Under the pieces are notes generated by a model, which was given only the letters and a program-made list of their open reading frames with translations, searched no databases and had not been told where the DNA came from. Below, one piece after another: positions 34,704 through 42,602 of a stretch of DNA of 64,000 bases. Position numbers and translations under genes: made by a program. The number at the start of each line of letters is the position of its first letter. The stretch's first letter is position 1. The stretch is from positions 62,001 through 126,000 of the forward strand of contig NZ_JAERQK010000005.1 in the NCBI RefSeq assembly GCF_017912535.1, given 5' to 3'. The DNA is from Motiliproteus sediminis (GTDB lineage Bacteria > Pseudomonadota > Gammaproteobacteria > Pseudomonadales > Balneatricaceae).

Positions 34704-35669
34704 TTGGATGCCAGCGCACTGACACTGACCCGGCCCGCACTGCCGGCCCTCGCGCCCCGAGGGTCGGCCACTGTCAGCGGTCTGTCCACCTCCACTCCTG
34801 CTGTTGCTTCTGCCACTTCATCTAGCGCCGCTTCGGGCACGTCCGACAGTGGCCCTGCGCTCAATCCTCCCGTAAACCGCGTTAATCCTGTCAGTGCCAC
34901 TAGTCGAACGGTTGCGAGTTCATCGGCTGCTCAGGCTGACTCCGGCGACTCCTCGGAGCGTGCACCGCAAGCCCAAGTCGCGGCCGGTGACAGTGAGCGT
35001 TCGGAAAGGTCCCGTTTCAATTCGGCCGAGTTGAGTGAGAGCGAACTGGCACAGGTGCGGGAACTGGCGGCGCGGGATCGCGAAGTGCGCAACCATGAGG
35101 CGGCTCATGCCGCAGCAGGCGGCGGTCTGGCTGGCTCGCCTACGTACAGCTTTACCCGTGGTCCGGACGGGCGTCTTTACGCCACCGGGGGTGAGGTCAG
35201 CATCGATACGTCGGCGGTTGCGGGCGATCCGCAAGCGACGATCGACAAGGCGCGCACCGTCATACAGGCGGCGACCGCACCGGCCAACCCCTCTCCTCAA
35301 GACTTGCGTGCAGCTGCGCAAGCGCGGGCGCTGCTGGCGGATGCCCAGGCTGAGTTGGCACAGATGCGCGCAGAGGAACGACGCGAAGCGACTGCCGGGG
35401 AGGGGGCAGAAGAGAGCGCCGCGGTGCGTGATGGCCCATCCGATTTCGAACGGCAGCAGATTGAAGCGCAACAGCGCGCCGAGCGGCGCGAAGAGCTGAA
35501 CGATGCGGCGGCCGAGCGGCTGGAGCGGACGCAAGAATCGTTGCAGGATTTCGCCGAGCAGCTGGAGGACCTCAACGACCGGCTGGCCGATCTGCAACGG
35601 CAGATCAGCAGTACCGGCGCCATTTCCCCGGAGCGAGCTATCGGCGCGTTGCTGGATATCTCGGTTTAG
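34704..35669 (+). CDS. SprA-related putative metalloprotease
   Basis: A 321-residue protein. The first 100 residues are a Ser/Thr/Ala-rich, probably disordered tail. The core (about 110-220) matches the SprA-related family: ELAARDREVRNHEAAHAAAGG, then YSFTRGPDGRLYATGGEVSIDTSAVAGDP and TIDKARTVIQAA. The HEAAH motif suggests zinc. The C-terminal third is a Glu/Arg-rich coiled coil. The function of the family is unknown. The start is a TTG at 34704 with GGAGG eight bases upstream; a nearby ATG at 34708 is out of frame. Confidence 0.82.
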   Translation: MDASALTLTRPALPALAPRGSATVSGLSTSTPAVASATSSSAASGTSDSGPALNPPVNRVNPVSATSRTVASSSAAQADSGDSSERAPQAQVAAGDSERSERSRFNSAELSESELAQVRELAARDREVRNHEAAHAAAGGGLAGSPTYSFTRGPDGRLYATGGEVSIDTSAVAGDPQATIDKARTVIQAATAPANPSPQDLRAAAQARALLADAQAELAQMRAEERREATAGEGAEESAAVRDGPSDFERQQIEAQQRAERREELNDAAAERLERTQESLQDFAEQLEDLNDRLADLQRQISSTGAISPERAIGALLDISV

Positions 35670-35713
35670 GCTGTCTTTGGCAGCACCGTGTTGAGTTGTC
35701 AGGGCTCCATGGC

Positions 35714-36481
35714 TCAGGGCGCCTGCAAGAATCGCAGTGCCAGCCGGGTAAATAGCTCCGGTTTTTCCGCGTGGGGCCAGTGGCCGACACCTTCCATTAC
35801 CCGCGCGCTGGCATTGGGGAACAGCTTGCCGATGGCTCCACGATGGGCTTCCTGGATGTAGCTGGAGCGTCCACCTTTGATGAACTGGGTCGGCCCCGGA
35901 TAGTGCCCTTTGCTTTCAGGCGCAGCGGCGATCTGTTCATATTCCCGGTGTAGCGCCTTGAGGTTCATGCGCCAGGCAAAATGATCGCCGTCTCGGTAAA
36001 GATTCTTGAGCAGGAACTGGCGTACGCCGGCATCATCGATGTGCGCAGCCAACTGCTGGTCGGCGTCGCCTCGGCTCGCGAGGTGGGCCAGATCGACACC
36101 GAACAGGCCGTCGAACACTTCGTTGTGGCCGGGGGGGTAACGCACCGGCGCAATATCCACCACCAGTAGCCGGCTGACCCGCTCAGGGTGATCCAGCGCC
36201 AACTGCATCGCGGCTTTTCCACCCATGGAGTGACCCAGCACCGCAGCACGTTCAATGCCGTGCTGGTCCATGAAGGCGATCAGGTCGGCGCTGAGGCTGG
36301 GGTAGTCCATCTGTTCGCTCCAGGGCGAACGGCCGTGGTTGCGCAGGTCGATGGCGAACACGCGGAACTGTCCGGACAAAGCCTTGATCTGCCCGCCCCA
36401 GTTTTCCAGCGTGCCGAACAGGCCGTGGAGGATCAGCAACGGATCCCCCTGCCCCAGCTCCTTATAATGCAGTGTCAGCAT
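35714..36481 (-). CDS. YbfF-like alpha/beta-fold esterase
   Basis: A 255-residue hydrolase of the YbfF type. LLILHGLFGTLENWGGQ forms the oxyanion region, the nucleophile Ser is in LGHSMGGKAAM, DIAPVRY follows and the catalytic His is in GVGHWPHAEKPE. E. coli YbfF hydrolyses palmitoyl-CoA and short esters in vitro, and its role in the cell is not clear. It follows fklB by 26 nt on the same strand. Confidence 0.87.
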   Translation of the reverse strand: MLTLHYKELGQGDPLLILHGLFGTLENWGGQIKALSGQFRVFAIDLRNHGRSPWSEQMDYPSLSADLIAFMDQHGIERAAVLGHSMGGKAAMQLALDHPERVSRLLVVDIAPVRYPPGHNEVFDGLFGVDLAHLASRGDADQQLAAHIDDAGVRQFLLKNLYRDGDHFAWRMNLKALHREYEQIAAAPESKGHYPGPTQFIKGGRSSYIQEAHRGAIGKLFPNASARVMEGVGHWPHAEKPELFTRLALRFLQAP

Positions 36482-36507
36482 CGTCTGCGCAGTGCTCCGG
36501 TGGGGTA

Positions 36508-37131
36508 TTACAGAATGTCGAGCAGCTCGACTTCAAATACCAGTGTGCTGTGGGGCGGGATTGCGCCCGGTGCGCCACGCTCGCCGTAGGCCAGGTTGGC
36601 TGGCACGTGCAGGCGCCACTTGGAGCCCACGCTCATCAGCTGAAGCGCTTCGGTCCAGCCGGCAATAACGCCGTTGACCGGGAACTCCGCCGGTTGACCG
36701 CGATTGACGGAGCTGTCGAACACTTTGCCGTCGATAAAGGTGCCATGGTAGTGGGTGCGGACGGTTGAGGTGGCGCCGGGTTTGGCTCCATCGCCTTCGA
36801 CCAGTACTTCGTACTGCAGGCCGGACTCGGTGACCTGAACACCCTCTTTATTGGCGTTATCTTGCAGATATTTAATCCCCGCTTCTCCAGCCTTGCGCGC
36901 TTCTGCCTCGGCCTGCGCCTGACGCTGTTTCTGCAGCGCGTCGAAGGCTTCCTGGAGGTCCTGGTCGGAAACGGCCGAGGCTTCGTTATTGAAGCCGTGG
37001 GCCAAGCCCAGTTTGACCAGTTCCAGGCTCAGGCCTTCAATGTTATTAGAACGCAACTGACCACCCATTTGGCGGCCGATGCCGTAGCTGACGCGTTCTT
37101 CGATGGAGGTGATGCTCGGGGTGTCGGACAT
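36508..37131 (-). CDS. fklB: FKBP-type peptidyl-prolyl isomerase FklB
   Basis: A 207-residue isomerase (E. coli FklB is 206). An N-terminal helical dimerisation domain (SITSIEERVSYGIGRQMGGQLRSNNIEGL) precedes the C-terminal FKBP domain with VRTHYHGTFIDGKVFDSSVNRGQPAEFPVNGVIAGWTEAL and LAYGERGAPGAIPPHSTLVFEVELLDI. It catalyses proline isomerisation during folding. There is no signal peptide, so it is cytoplasmic. AGAGAG precedes the start. A minus-strand TATAAT (37188-37193) lies about 57 nt upstream. Confidence 0.93.
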   Translation of the reverse strand: MSDTPSITSIEERVSYGIGRQMGGQLRSNNIEGLSLELVKLGLAHGFNNEASAVSDQDLQEAFDALQKQRQAQAEAEARKAGEAGIKYLQDNANKEGVQVTESGLQYEVLVEGDGAKPGATSTVRTHYHGTFIDGKVFDSSVNRGQPAEFPVNGVIAGWTEALQLMSVGSKWRLHVPANLAYGERGAPGAIPPHSTLVFEVELLDIL

Positions 37132-37255
37132 GTTGCTCTCTTTAAGTGCTGGTGAGATGGGTAGCGCCGGAGCGCAGAAAGCCGCCGATTATACCAGCTT
37201 CGCCTGCGCCTTGCCGCTGCGCTAGGCGGAATTGGCGGTGTGCTGAAAATATGCA

Positions 37256-37284
37256 TTGACCGGCTAATATTATTTACATAGCAT
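37256..37284 (+). promoter_or_regulatory. Candidate sigma-70 promoter in the fklB-yitT gap
   Basis: TTGACC, 17-bp AT-rich spacer, TAGCAT. It would transcribe the possible small gene at 37320 and then the YitT-like gene. Confidence 0.35.
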
Positions 37285-37319
37285 CAAGGGCTGTTCATTT
37301 CATCGATCGGGAGCTACGC

Positions 37320-37544
37320 GTGTCGCAGCTGCAATACCAACGCTATGTATCGGTCGGCTGGTGTTTCTCAGCCGGGTGCCGTTACGTGTCGTTGCTGCAC
37401 GGCCTCAGTTCCCGCTTTCTCTCCAGCCTCAAGGCACGGTCGCTGGCCGCGCGGATCAACCCCTCGTTTCCCGAGCGCCTTGAGTTCAGTAGCCCCAGCG
37501 CCTATTGGCCCGCCATCTGGCGTGCACTTTGCCCTGACCGTTAA
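37320..37544 (+). CDS. Possible small protein, uncertain
   Basis: A 74-residue frame beginning with GTG, with GGGAG seven bases before it and a candidate promoter further upstream. The product is basic and rich in Ser, Arg and Trp, with no domain I recognise. It lies in the 547-bp gap between fklB and the YitT-like gene, which otherwise holds nothing clear. It could equally be a leader or chance frame; a shifted frame over the same bases is also open. Confidence 0.3.
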   Translation: MSQLQYQRYVSVGWCFSAGCRYVSLLHGLSSRFLSSLKARSLAARINPSFPERLEFSSPSAYWPAIWRALCPDR

Positions 37545-37678
37545 GAGGCGGCACCGGATCGACCGGTGATTCAGGCGGTGCGCCGATGGTTTGGGCGGAC
37601 GGATTTGTGATTTGCGCCGTTCGTTGATGGTGTTGTGGTGTCCCGGTTTTGGGGCGCGAATACAAGAGAGAGTCTCTG

Positions 37679-38287
37679 ATGAAATCCCGTCTATTGGGGG
37701 GCGTTGCCCTGTTGGAAGGCTGTTTTCTGGCCGCGCTGGGAATCGTTTTTCTGAAAAGTTCGCAGCTGGTCGCTGGCGGTACCACCGGAATCGCGTTGAT
37801 TGCCGATGGCCTATTTGACAGTTGGAGCTTCGGTCCGCTGTTCTTTCTGATCAACCTGCCGTTTTACTGGCTCGGCTGGCGCATGCTGGGGCTGGGCTTT
37901 CTGTTGCGCACCACTTTCTGTGTCGGTCTGGTGTCGGTTATGGTCGAGCTATTGCTGGCGCAGGTGACTCTGCAGGTTCCTTATGCGCTGTTAAGTGCCG
38001 TGATCAGCGGTGTCCTGATCGCCTTTGGCATGGTGCTGATCCTGCGTGCCGGCGGTTCGTTGGGCGGGCTCAACATTCTTGGCCTGTGTCTGCAGCAGCG
38101 CTGGGGGGTTCCTGCCGCTCGGGTGATTCTGGCCACCGACCTGCTGATTATGAGCGCCGCGCTGCTACTCTACGGTTGGCAGACGGTACTGTGGTCGGCG
38201 GTGTGCGTCACCTTGCTGGGTGTGATCCTGGGGCGACACTATCGCCCGCAGCATCGCTCTTCTGCGGCCTCGGAGCAGGTTGCCTGA
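37679..38287 (+). CDS. YitT family membrane protein
   Basis: A 202-residue inner-membrane protein of the YitT/YczE-like (DUF161) family with about five or six hydrophobic segments. FLKSSQLVAGGTTGIALI is the family signature near residue 30, and GGSLGGLNILGLCLQQRWG is the second half-repeat. The C-terminal DUF2179 domain found in Bacillus forms is absent. Function and substrate unknown. ATG at 37679 with AAGAGAG upstream; the frame from 37649 adds an unlikely tail. It converges on the M23 peptidase gene. Confidence 0.85.
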   Translation: MKSRLLGGVALLEGCFLAALGIVFLKSSQLVAGGTTGIALIADGLFDSWSFGPLFFLINLPFYWLGWRMLGLGFLLRTTFCVGLVSVMVELLLAQVTLQVPYALLSAVISGVLIAFGMVLILRAGGSLGGLNILGLCLQQRWGVPAARVILATDLLIMSAALLLYGWQTVLWSAVCVTLLGVILGRHYRPQHRSSAASEQVA

Positions 38288-38296
38288 TCGCGACAG

Positions 38297-39133
38297 CTAT
38301 TTTGCCGGCGGATCTATAAACAGCATTGGGTCGACGCGGACGTTGTTGAGGCTGACGGTCCAGTGCAGGTGCGGACCGGTGACGCGGCCGCTGTTACCGA
38401 TGGTGCCAAGGGAGTCGCCGGTCTTGACCCGATCGCCGACGCTGACATCGATCCGGTCCAGATGGGAATACATGGTAACCAGGCCATGGCCGTGGTCCAG
38501 TACGACGTTGCGGCCGTTGAAGAAATAGTCCCCTGCGGCGGTGACCACGCCGGGAGCAGGTGCGGTGATAGGCGCTCCCTTGGGGGCGGCAATATCAAGC
38601 CCGCTGTGGGGTGCACGTGGCTGGTCATTGAAAAAACGCTTGAGCCCGAACGGACTACTGAAGGGCCCCCTGGCCGGCAGTTCGAAGCGGGTTACCGGGG
38701 CGTTGTCATCGCGCCAGTTGCCCAGCGCCGTCAGCATCTCTTTGCGTTCCCGTCCGATGCGTTCCATATCGCGTTTTTCCGGATTGACGTGGCGCTTGTT
38801 TTTGATCGTCAGCCGCTGTTCCCGATACTGCTTATCCTTGACCTCGAAACTGATCGTCTGCGTGCCGGCGTTCAGTGCCAGCGTACCGGGCTCGGTGGAG
38901 AGATCGATCCCGACCACCGCCAACCAGGGTGCATGTTCGGCGTAACGGGTGCCTTTGGCGGATACCACCATTACCGGACGGCCCTTGAGACTGGCCTGGC
39001 TCGTAGGCACCGGTACCAGCGCCACGCCGCCGGGAACCGGCGAGGCTGTCGGCAGGCGGGCAATGTCGGCACTGGCGGGCAGCGTCAAAACCAACGCCAG
39101 GGCGCTAAGCAGGGGGCGAACTGTTCGGATCAC
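38297..39133 (-). CDS. Secreted M23 family metallopeptidase
   Basis: A 278-residue periplasmic peptidase with a signal peptide (1-22, ending PASA). The C-terminal LytM/M23 domain keeps the zinc ligands: HSGLD, and the HLHW (HxH) motif near 262, with GHGLVTMYSHLD between. The middle (about 50-140) is a beta-rich region as in family members that cut peptidoglycan cross-bridges. Expected role is cell-wall remodelling. The start is a GTG. It follows xseA by 39 nt on the same strand. Confidence 0.87.
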   Translation of the reverse strand: MIRTVRPLLSALALVLTLPASADIARLPTASPVPGGVALVPVPTSQASLKGRPVMVVSAKGTRYAEHAPWLAVVGIDLSTEPGTLALNAGTQTISFEVKDKQYREQRLTIKNKRHVNPEKRDMERIGRERKEMLTALGNWRDDNAPVTRFELPARGPFSSPFGLKRFFNDQPRAPHSGLDIAAPKGAPITAPAPGVVTAAGDYFFNGRNVVLDHGHGLVTMYSHLDRIDVSVGDRVKTGDSLGTIGNSGRVTGPHLHWTVSLNNVRVDPMLFIDPPAK

Positions 39134-39172
39134 GATAGGTGGGCTCCTCGGTGGTTGGGTTGCTGCGGTCCT

Positions 39173-40531
39173 TTATTGGTCAGCAGTCTCAATGGCAATA
39201 ACTTCACACTGCAAGCTGCCGCTGGCCAGCCGGGCGTTAACTCGCTGACCGATGTTGGCCTGATCAACGTGGGTGATCAGCTGTTGTTGGTCATTGCTGA
39301 CGATGGCATAACCACGTTCCAGCGTTGCCAGCGGGCTGACCGCATGCAGTGCACGGGCGTTCTCGCCCAGGCGGGCCCCCAGGCGTTCCAACCGACGCTG
39401 ACAACTGTGATTCAGGCGTTGCTGCAGCTGCTGCAGACCTATGGACAGTTGCCGGAGACGCTGGGCCGGATTCTGCAACGCCAAGCGCTCCTGAGTATGC
39501 GACAGGCGCAGCGCCGATCGGTTCAGGCTCTGGCGCAGAGCCGCCTGCAAGCGTAGCTCCAGCCGGTCCAGTTGCTGGGCCTGCTGCTGCAAGCGCTGAC
39601 CGGGGTGGCGCAGGCGGCTGGCTAGCGCACGCAATCGCAGGTGTATCTCGTGTATTTGGCGCTGTTGCTGACGCTGCAGGCGATACTGCAGATCGTCCAA
39701 GCGGCGTAACCACTGCTGGCGGTCCGGGCTGAGCAGCTCCGCCGCCGCAGACGGTGTGGCCGCGCGCTGATCAGCGACGAAATCGCAGATGCTGAAATCG
39801 GTTTCGTGGCCCACCGCGCTGACGATGGGGAGCGGGCAGGCGTGTATGGCGCGCGCCAGCGCTTCATCGTTGAATGGCCAGAGGTCTTCGACCGAGCCGC
39901 CGCCACGGCCGATGATCAGTGCATCACAGCGATTATCGCGCACCGCCAGCTCCAGTGCAGCGCGTAGCTGCGTGGCCGCCTCGGCTCCCTGAACCGCTGC
40001 TGGATAGAGGTAGACCTCGATGGCGGGGAAACGACGCTTCAGCACCGTAATAATATCGCGCACGGCTGCGCCAGTGGGTGAGGTGATGACGCCAATGGCC
40101 CGAGGCAGGGAGGGGAGTACGCGTTTGTGTGTCGGGTCGAACAGGCCTTCGGCGTTGAGCTTCGCTTTCAACGCCTCGAAGGCGGCTTGCAGCGCCCCGC
40201 TGCCGGCCTCTTCGAGATAGTCACCGATCAGTTGAAATTCACCGCGGCCTTCATACAGGCTGACCCGTGCCCGTAGTCGTACCAGATCGCCATTCGCAGG
40301 ACGGTATTTGAGGAACTGGTTACGATTACGAAACAGCGCACAGCGCACCTGTGCGCTGTCGTCCTTGAGAGTGAAGTACCAGTGCCCGGAGCTGGGGCGG
40401 ACGAAGTTGGAGATCTCGCCCTCGACCGTAACCAGCGGAAAACTGTCTTCGAGTAGTTGACGCGCCAGCAGATTGAGCTGGCTGACCTTGAGTATCTTGG
40501 CAGGAGGGGACGACACGAGTAACGAGCCCAT
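39173..40531 (-). CDS. xseA: Exonuclease VII large subunit
   Basis: The 452-residue catalytic subunit of ExoVII, which degrades single-stranded DNA with XseB. An N-terminal OB fold (LNLLARQLLEDSFPLVTVEGEISNFVRPSSGHWYFTLKD) precedes the catalytic core with GVITSPTGAAVRDIITVLKRRFP, DALIIGRGGGSVEDLWPFNDE and AVGHETDFSICDFVAD. A long Gln/Leu/Arg coiled coil follows (about 280-400), as in the family. Divergent from the flavodoxin gene. Confidence 0.96.
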   Translation of the reverse strand: MGSLLVSSPPAKILKVSQLNLLARQLLEDSFPLVTVEGEISNFVRPSSGHWYFTLKDDSAQVRCALFRNRNQFLKYRPANGDLVRLRARVSLYEGRGEFQLIGDYLEEAGSGALQAAFEALKAKLNAEGLFDPTHKRVLPSLPRAIGVITSPTGAAVRDIITVLKRRFPAIEVYLYPAAVQGAEAATQLRAALELAVRDNRCDALIIGRGGGSVEDLWPFNDEALARAIHACPLPIVSAVGHETDFSICDFVADQRAATPSAAAELLSPDRQQWLRRLDDLQYRLQRQQQRQIHEIHLRLRALASRLRHPGQRLQQQAQQLDRLELRLQAALRQSLNRSALRLSHTQERLALQNPAQRLRQLSIGLQQLQQRLNHSCQRRLERLGARLGENARALHAVSPLATLERGYAIVSNDQQQLITHVDQANIGQRVNARLASGSLQCEVIAIETADQ

Positions 40532-40636
40532 TTGGCGCTGATGATAAAACTGAGGTTGTTATGGTACAACGCCCCGTGTCTATAATGCACACTTGATCTA
40601 ACTGTTTAAATTCCATGGTGATTTTGAGGGTATGTG

Positions 40637-41086
40637 ATGGCGCGCATTGAACTGTTGGTAGGTACGGTCTACGGCAATGCCCAGGATACCGCCGAGTATC
40701 TGCAGGAGCTTTTGCAAGCCGCAGGGCATCAGGTGAATCTGGATACCGATCCTCAGCTGGAGCCGCTGCTGACGGCCCCCCCGGACCTGTTGCTGGTGTG
40801 CACCTCTACCACCGGACAGGGAGATCTGCCGGATAATATTGTGCCTTTTTTCTATCAGCTCAAAGAGCGGTTCCCATTGATGCCGCAGCAGCGTTTTGCG
40901 GTGATCGGCCTTGGGGATGCCTCCTACGACGATACCTTCGGGATGGGAGGGAAGCAGTTTGAAGAGTTGCTGCTGGAGTTGCAGGCGCAGCCGGCGGTGG
41001 CATCGTTGACCCTGGACGCGGCATCGGCTGAAGATCCATTCGAACAGACCCGGCGCTGGAGTGAGCAGTTGCTTCAGGCGCTGTAG
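40637..41086 (+). CDS. MioC-like flavodoxin
   Basis: A 149-residue single-domain flavodoxin similar to MioC. The FMN phosphate loop is GTVYGNAQDTAEYL, and the later FMN-binding loops are STTGQGDLPDNI and LGDASYDDTFGMGGKQFEE. E. coli MioC supports biotin synthase as electron donor in vitro, so a link with the bioB in this window is possible but not shown. ATG at 40637 with GAGGG six bases upstream; a GTG lies directly before it. A TATAAT at 40581-40586 lies 51 nt before the start. Confidence 0.87.
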   Translation: MARIELLVGTVYGNAQDTAEYLQELLQAAGHQVNLDTDPQLEPLLTAPPDLLLVCTSTTGQGDLPDNIVPFFYQLKERFPLMPQQRFAVIGLGDASYDDTFGMGGKQFEELLLELQAQPAVASLTLDAASAEDPFEQTRRWSEQLLQAL

Positions 41087-41110
41087 GCGGCTGATCGACA
41101 ATGGTCTCAC

Positions 41111-41713
41111 CTACCGGCGAAGGCAGATCCGGCGAAAACTGAGATTGATCCTGGGCGCTAGAGCGTGGCGACTTTTGGGCACAGCGTGAAGCCAGTGATG
41201 CTGCAGTGGGCCAGCCATGATGAGCAGCGCACCGTCCGGCAGACGTAATTCCATGCTGCGGTTATTATCCGTGCGGTGGCGCAGGCAGAAGCGCCGCTCC
41301 GCTCCCAGCGTCAGGGAGGCGATCAGCGGCTCTGGCCCCAGTTCGGGTTCGTTGTCGGCGTGCCAGCCAACGCTGTCGCTGCCGTCGCGGTAGAGGTTGG
41401 CTAGCACGCCGTTAAAATGCACGTCGATAGCTCGCTCGATTCGTTGGCGCAAGGCGGTGCTGGCAGAGTCCCAAGGCTGGGGTTCCAGCGTCACCCCGGA
41501 ATAGCGATAGCGACAACCGGGATCGCCGATCCAGGCCTGCAGGCGAGGGATGGCAACGCTACGACCGAACATCTGGATGTTGTCCTGACGCCAGTGAATC
41601 TGCTGTTCCAGCGCCTTTTGCAGCCCGCTTGTCTCATCCGCTGGAATAAACTGCGGATCCCACCACAGTTCGCCATCTTCCAGCGGCAGCCGAGTTAGTT
41701 GGCGTGTATCCAT
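41111..41713 (-). CDS. AlkB-type 2-oxoglutarate/Fe(II) DNA or RNA demethylase
   Basis: A 200-residue AlkB-family dioxygenase, in layout closest to the human ALKBH2/3 type. Iron ligands are His118 and Asp120 (GWHADNE) and His176 (HHWLHAV). The 2-oxoglutarate arginines are Arg188 and Arg194 (APRINLSFR). It would remove methyl groups such as 1-methyladenine and 3-methylcytosine. The N-terminal loop IQMFGRSVAIPRLQAWIGD matches the nucleotide-recognition lid. It overlaps the 3' end of the PRPP-synthetase-like gene by 19 bases. Confidence 0.9.
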   Translation of the reverse strand: MDTRQLTRLPLEDGELWWDPQFIPADETSGLQKALEQQIHWRQDNIQMFGRSVAIPRLQAWIGDPGCRYRYSGVTLEPQPWDSASTALRQRIERAIDVHFNGVLANLYRDGSDSVGWHADNEPELGPEPLIASLTLGAERRFCLRHRTDNNRSMELRLPDGALLIMAGPLQHHWLHAVPKSRHALAPRINLSFRRICLRR

Positions 41714-42588
41714 GCGTTGACTGGTGCGGCCAAGGCATCGGCGATGGCGATCGAGTTGGAGGGATGAGGCAGGGTTTCGGTGGTGATGACATCCGCCGCT
41801 GCGCTCAGTTCGGCGTAGGCGTTGTCGGCAAAGATGCCGTGCACGCCGATACAGAGCGGACGCTTAAGCCCCTGGTGGCGCAGATGGCTCAGGGCTGCCA
41901 GCATGGTGTGGCCGCTGGAGATAATGTCGTCCAGCAGCACCGGTGTCATGCCTTGCCAGCGTTCGATCTCGGGTACGGTGACCTCCACGTTGCGATCACC
42001 GAAACGGGTTTTTTCCAGTACCACGTAGGGGCAGCCGGCCAGTTCGGCTACTCGCGATACCCACTGTTCGGATTCGCTGTCCGGGCCGATCAGCAGCGCC
42101 TCCGGCCGGTGTTGTTTAAGCCACTCGGCGATCAGCGGCGCCGCCTCCACCACCTGGGTCGGTATTCGGTAGACCTCGTCGAGGCTGTGGATTCGATGCA
42201 GGTGAGGATCCATGGTCACCAGAAAATCAACGTAGGCGGACAGTAGTTTGGCGAAGGGAATGGCGTTGACGCATTCGCCTGGCTGAAAGCGTTTGTCCTG
42301 GCGCATGTAACACAGATAGGGCGTGATCAGGGCGATGCGCCGGGCACCGAGGTCGCGCAGGGTCTCGCACAGAAAGATCAGCGGCAGGATTCTTTCGTCC
42401 GGATCGAACAGGTTGCAGAACACTACTACGTCGCGACCATCACAGGGGGTGTCGATACGCAGATAGGTTTCCCGGTCGGGGAATTTTCGTTGGTTCAGTT
42501 CGCCCGCCTCGGCACCAAGGGATAAGAGTAGGGCTTTGCCGAGGGCCGGGTCGCTATTGAAGTTAAAAAACAGGGGAGTCGATGGCAT
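41695..42588 (-). CDS. Ribose-phosphate pyrophosphokinase-like protein
   Basis: A 297-residue member of the PRPP synthetase family, distinct from the housekeeping Prs. Recognisable are KFPDRETYLRI (the substrate loop, FxDGE-like in Prs), PYLCYMRQDKRFQPGE, DPHLHRIHSL (DLHxxQI in Prs) and the PRPP loop VLLDDIISSGHTML. Whether it makes PRPP is not certain, because several active-site positions differ. It lies 14 nt after the AMP/thymidine-phosphorylase-like gene, suggesting ribose salvage from nucleotides. Confidence 0.85.
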   Translation of the reverse strand: MPSTPLFFNFNSDPALGKALLLSLGAEAGELNQRKFPDRETYLRIDTPCDGRDVVVFCNLFDPDERILPLIFLCETLRDLGARRIALITPYLCYMRQDKRFQPGECVNAIPFAKLLSAYVDFLVTMDPHLHRIHSLDEVYRIPTQVVEAAPLIAEWLKQHRPEALLIGPDSESEQWVSRVAELAGCPYVVLEKTRFGDRNVEVTVPEIERWQGMTPVLLDDIISSGHTMLAALSHLRHQGLKRPLCIGVHGIFADNAYAELSAAADVITTETLPHPSNSIAIADALAAPVNAWIHAN

Positions 42589-42602
42589 GACGATGGCTCT
42601 GA

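Noticed and set aside
38363-39556. A 397-codon plus-strand frame
   Set aside because: Antisense to the M23 peptidase and xseA; no RBS and no recognisable domain.
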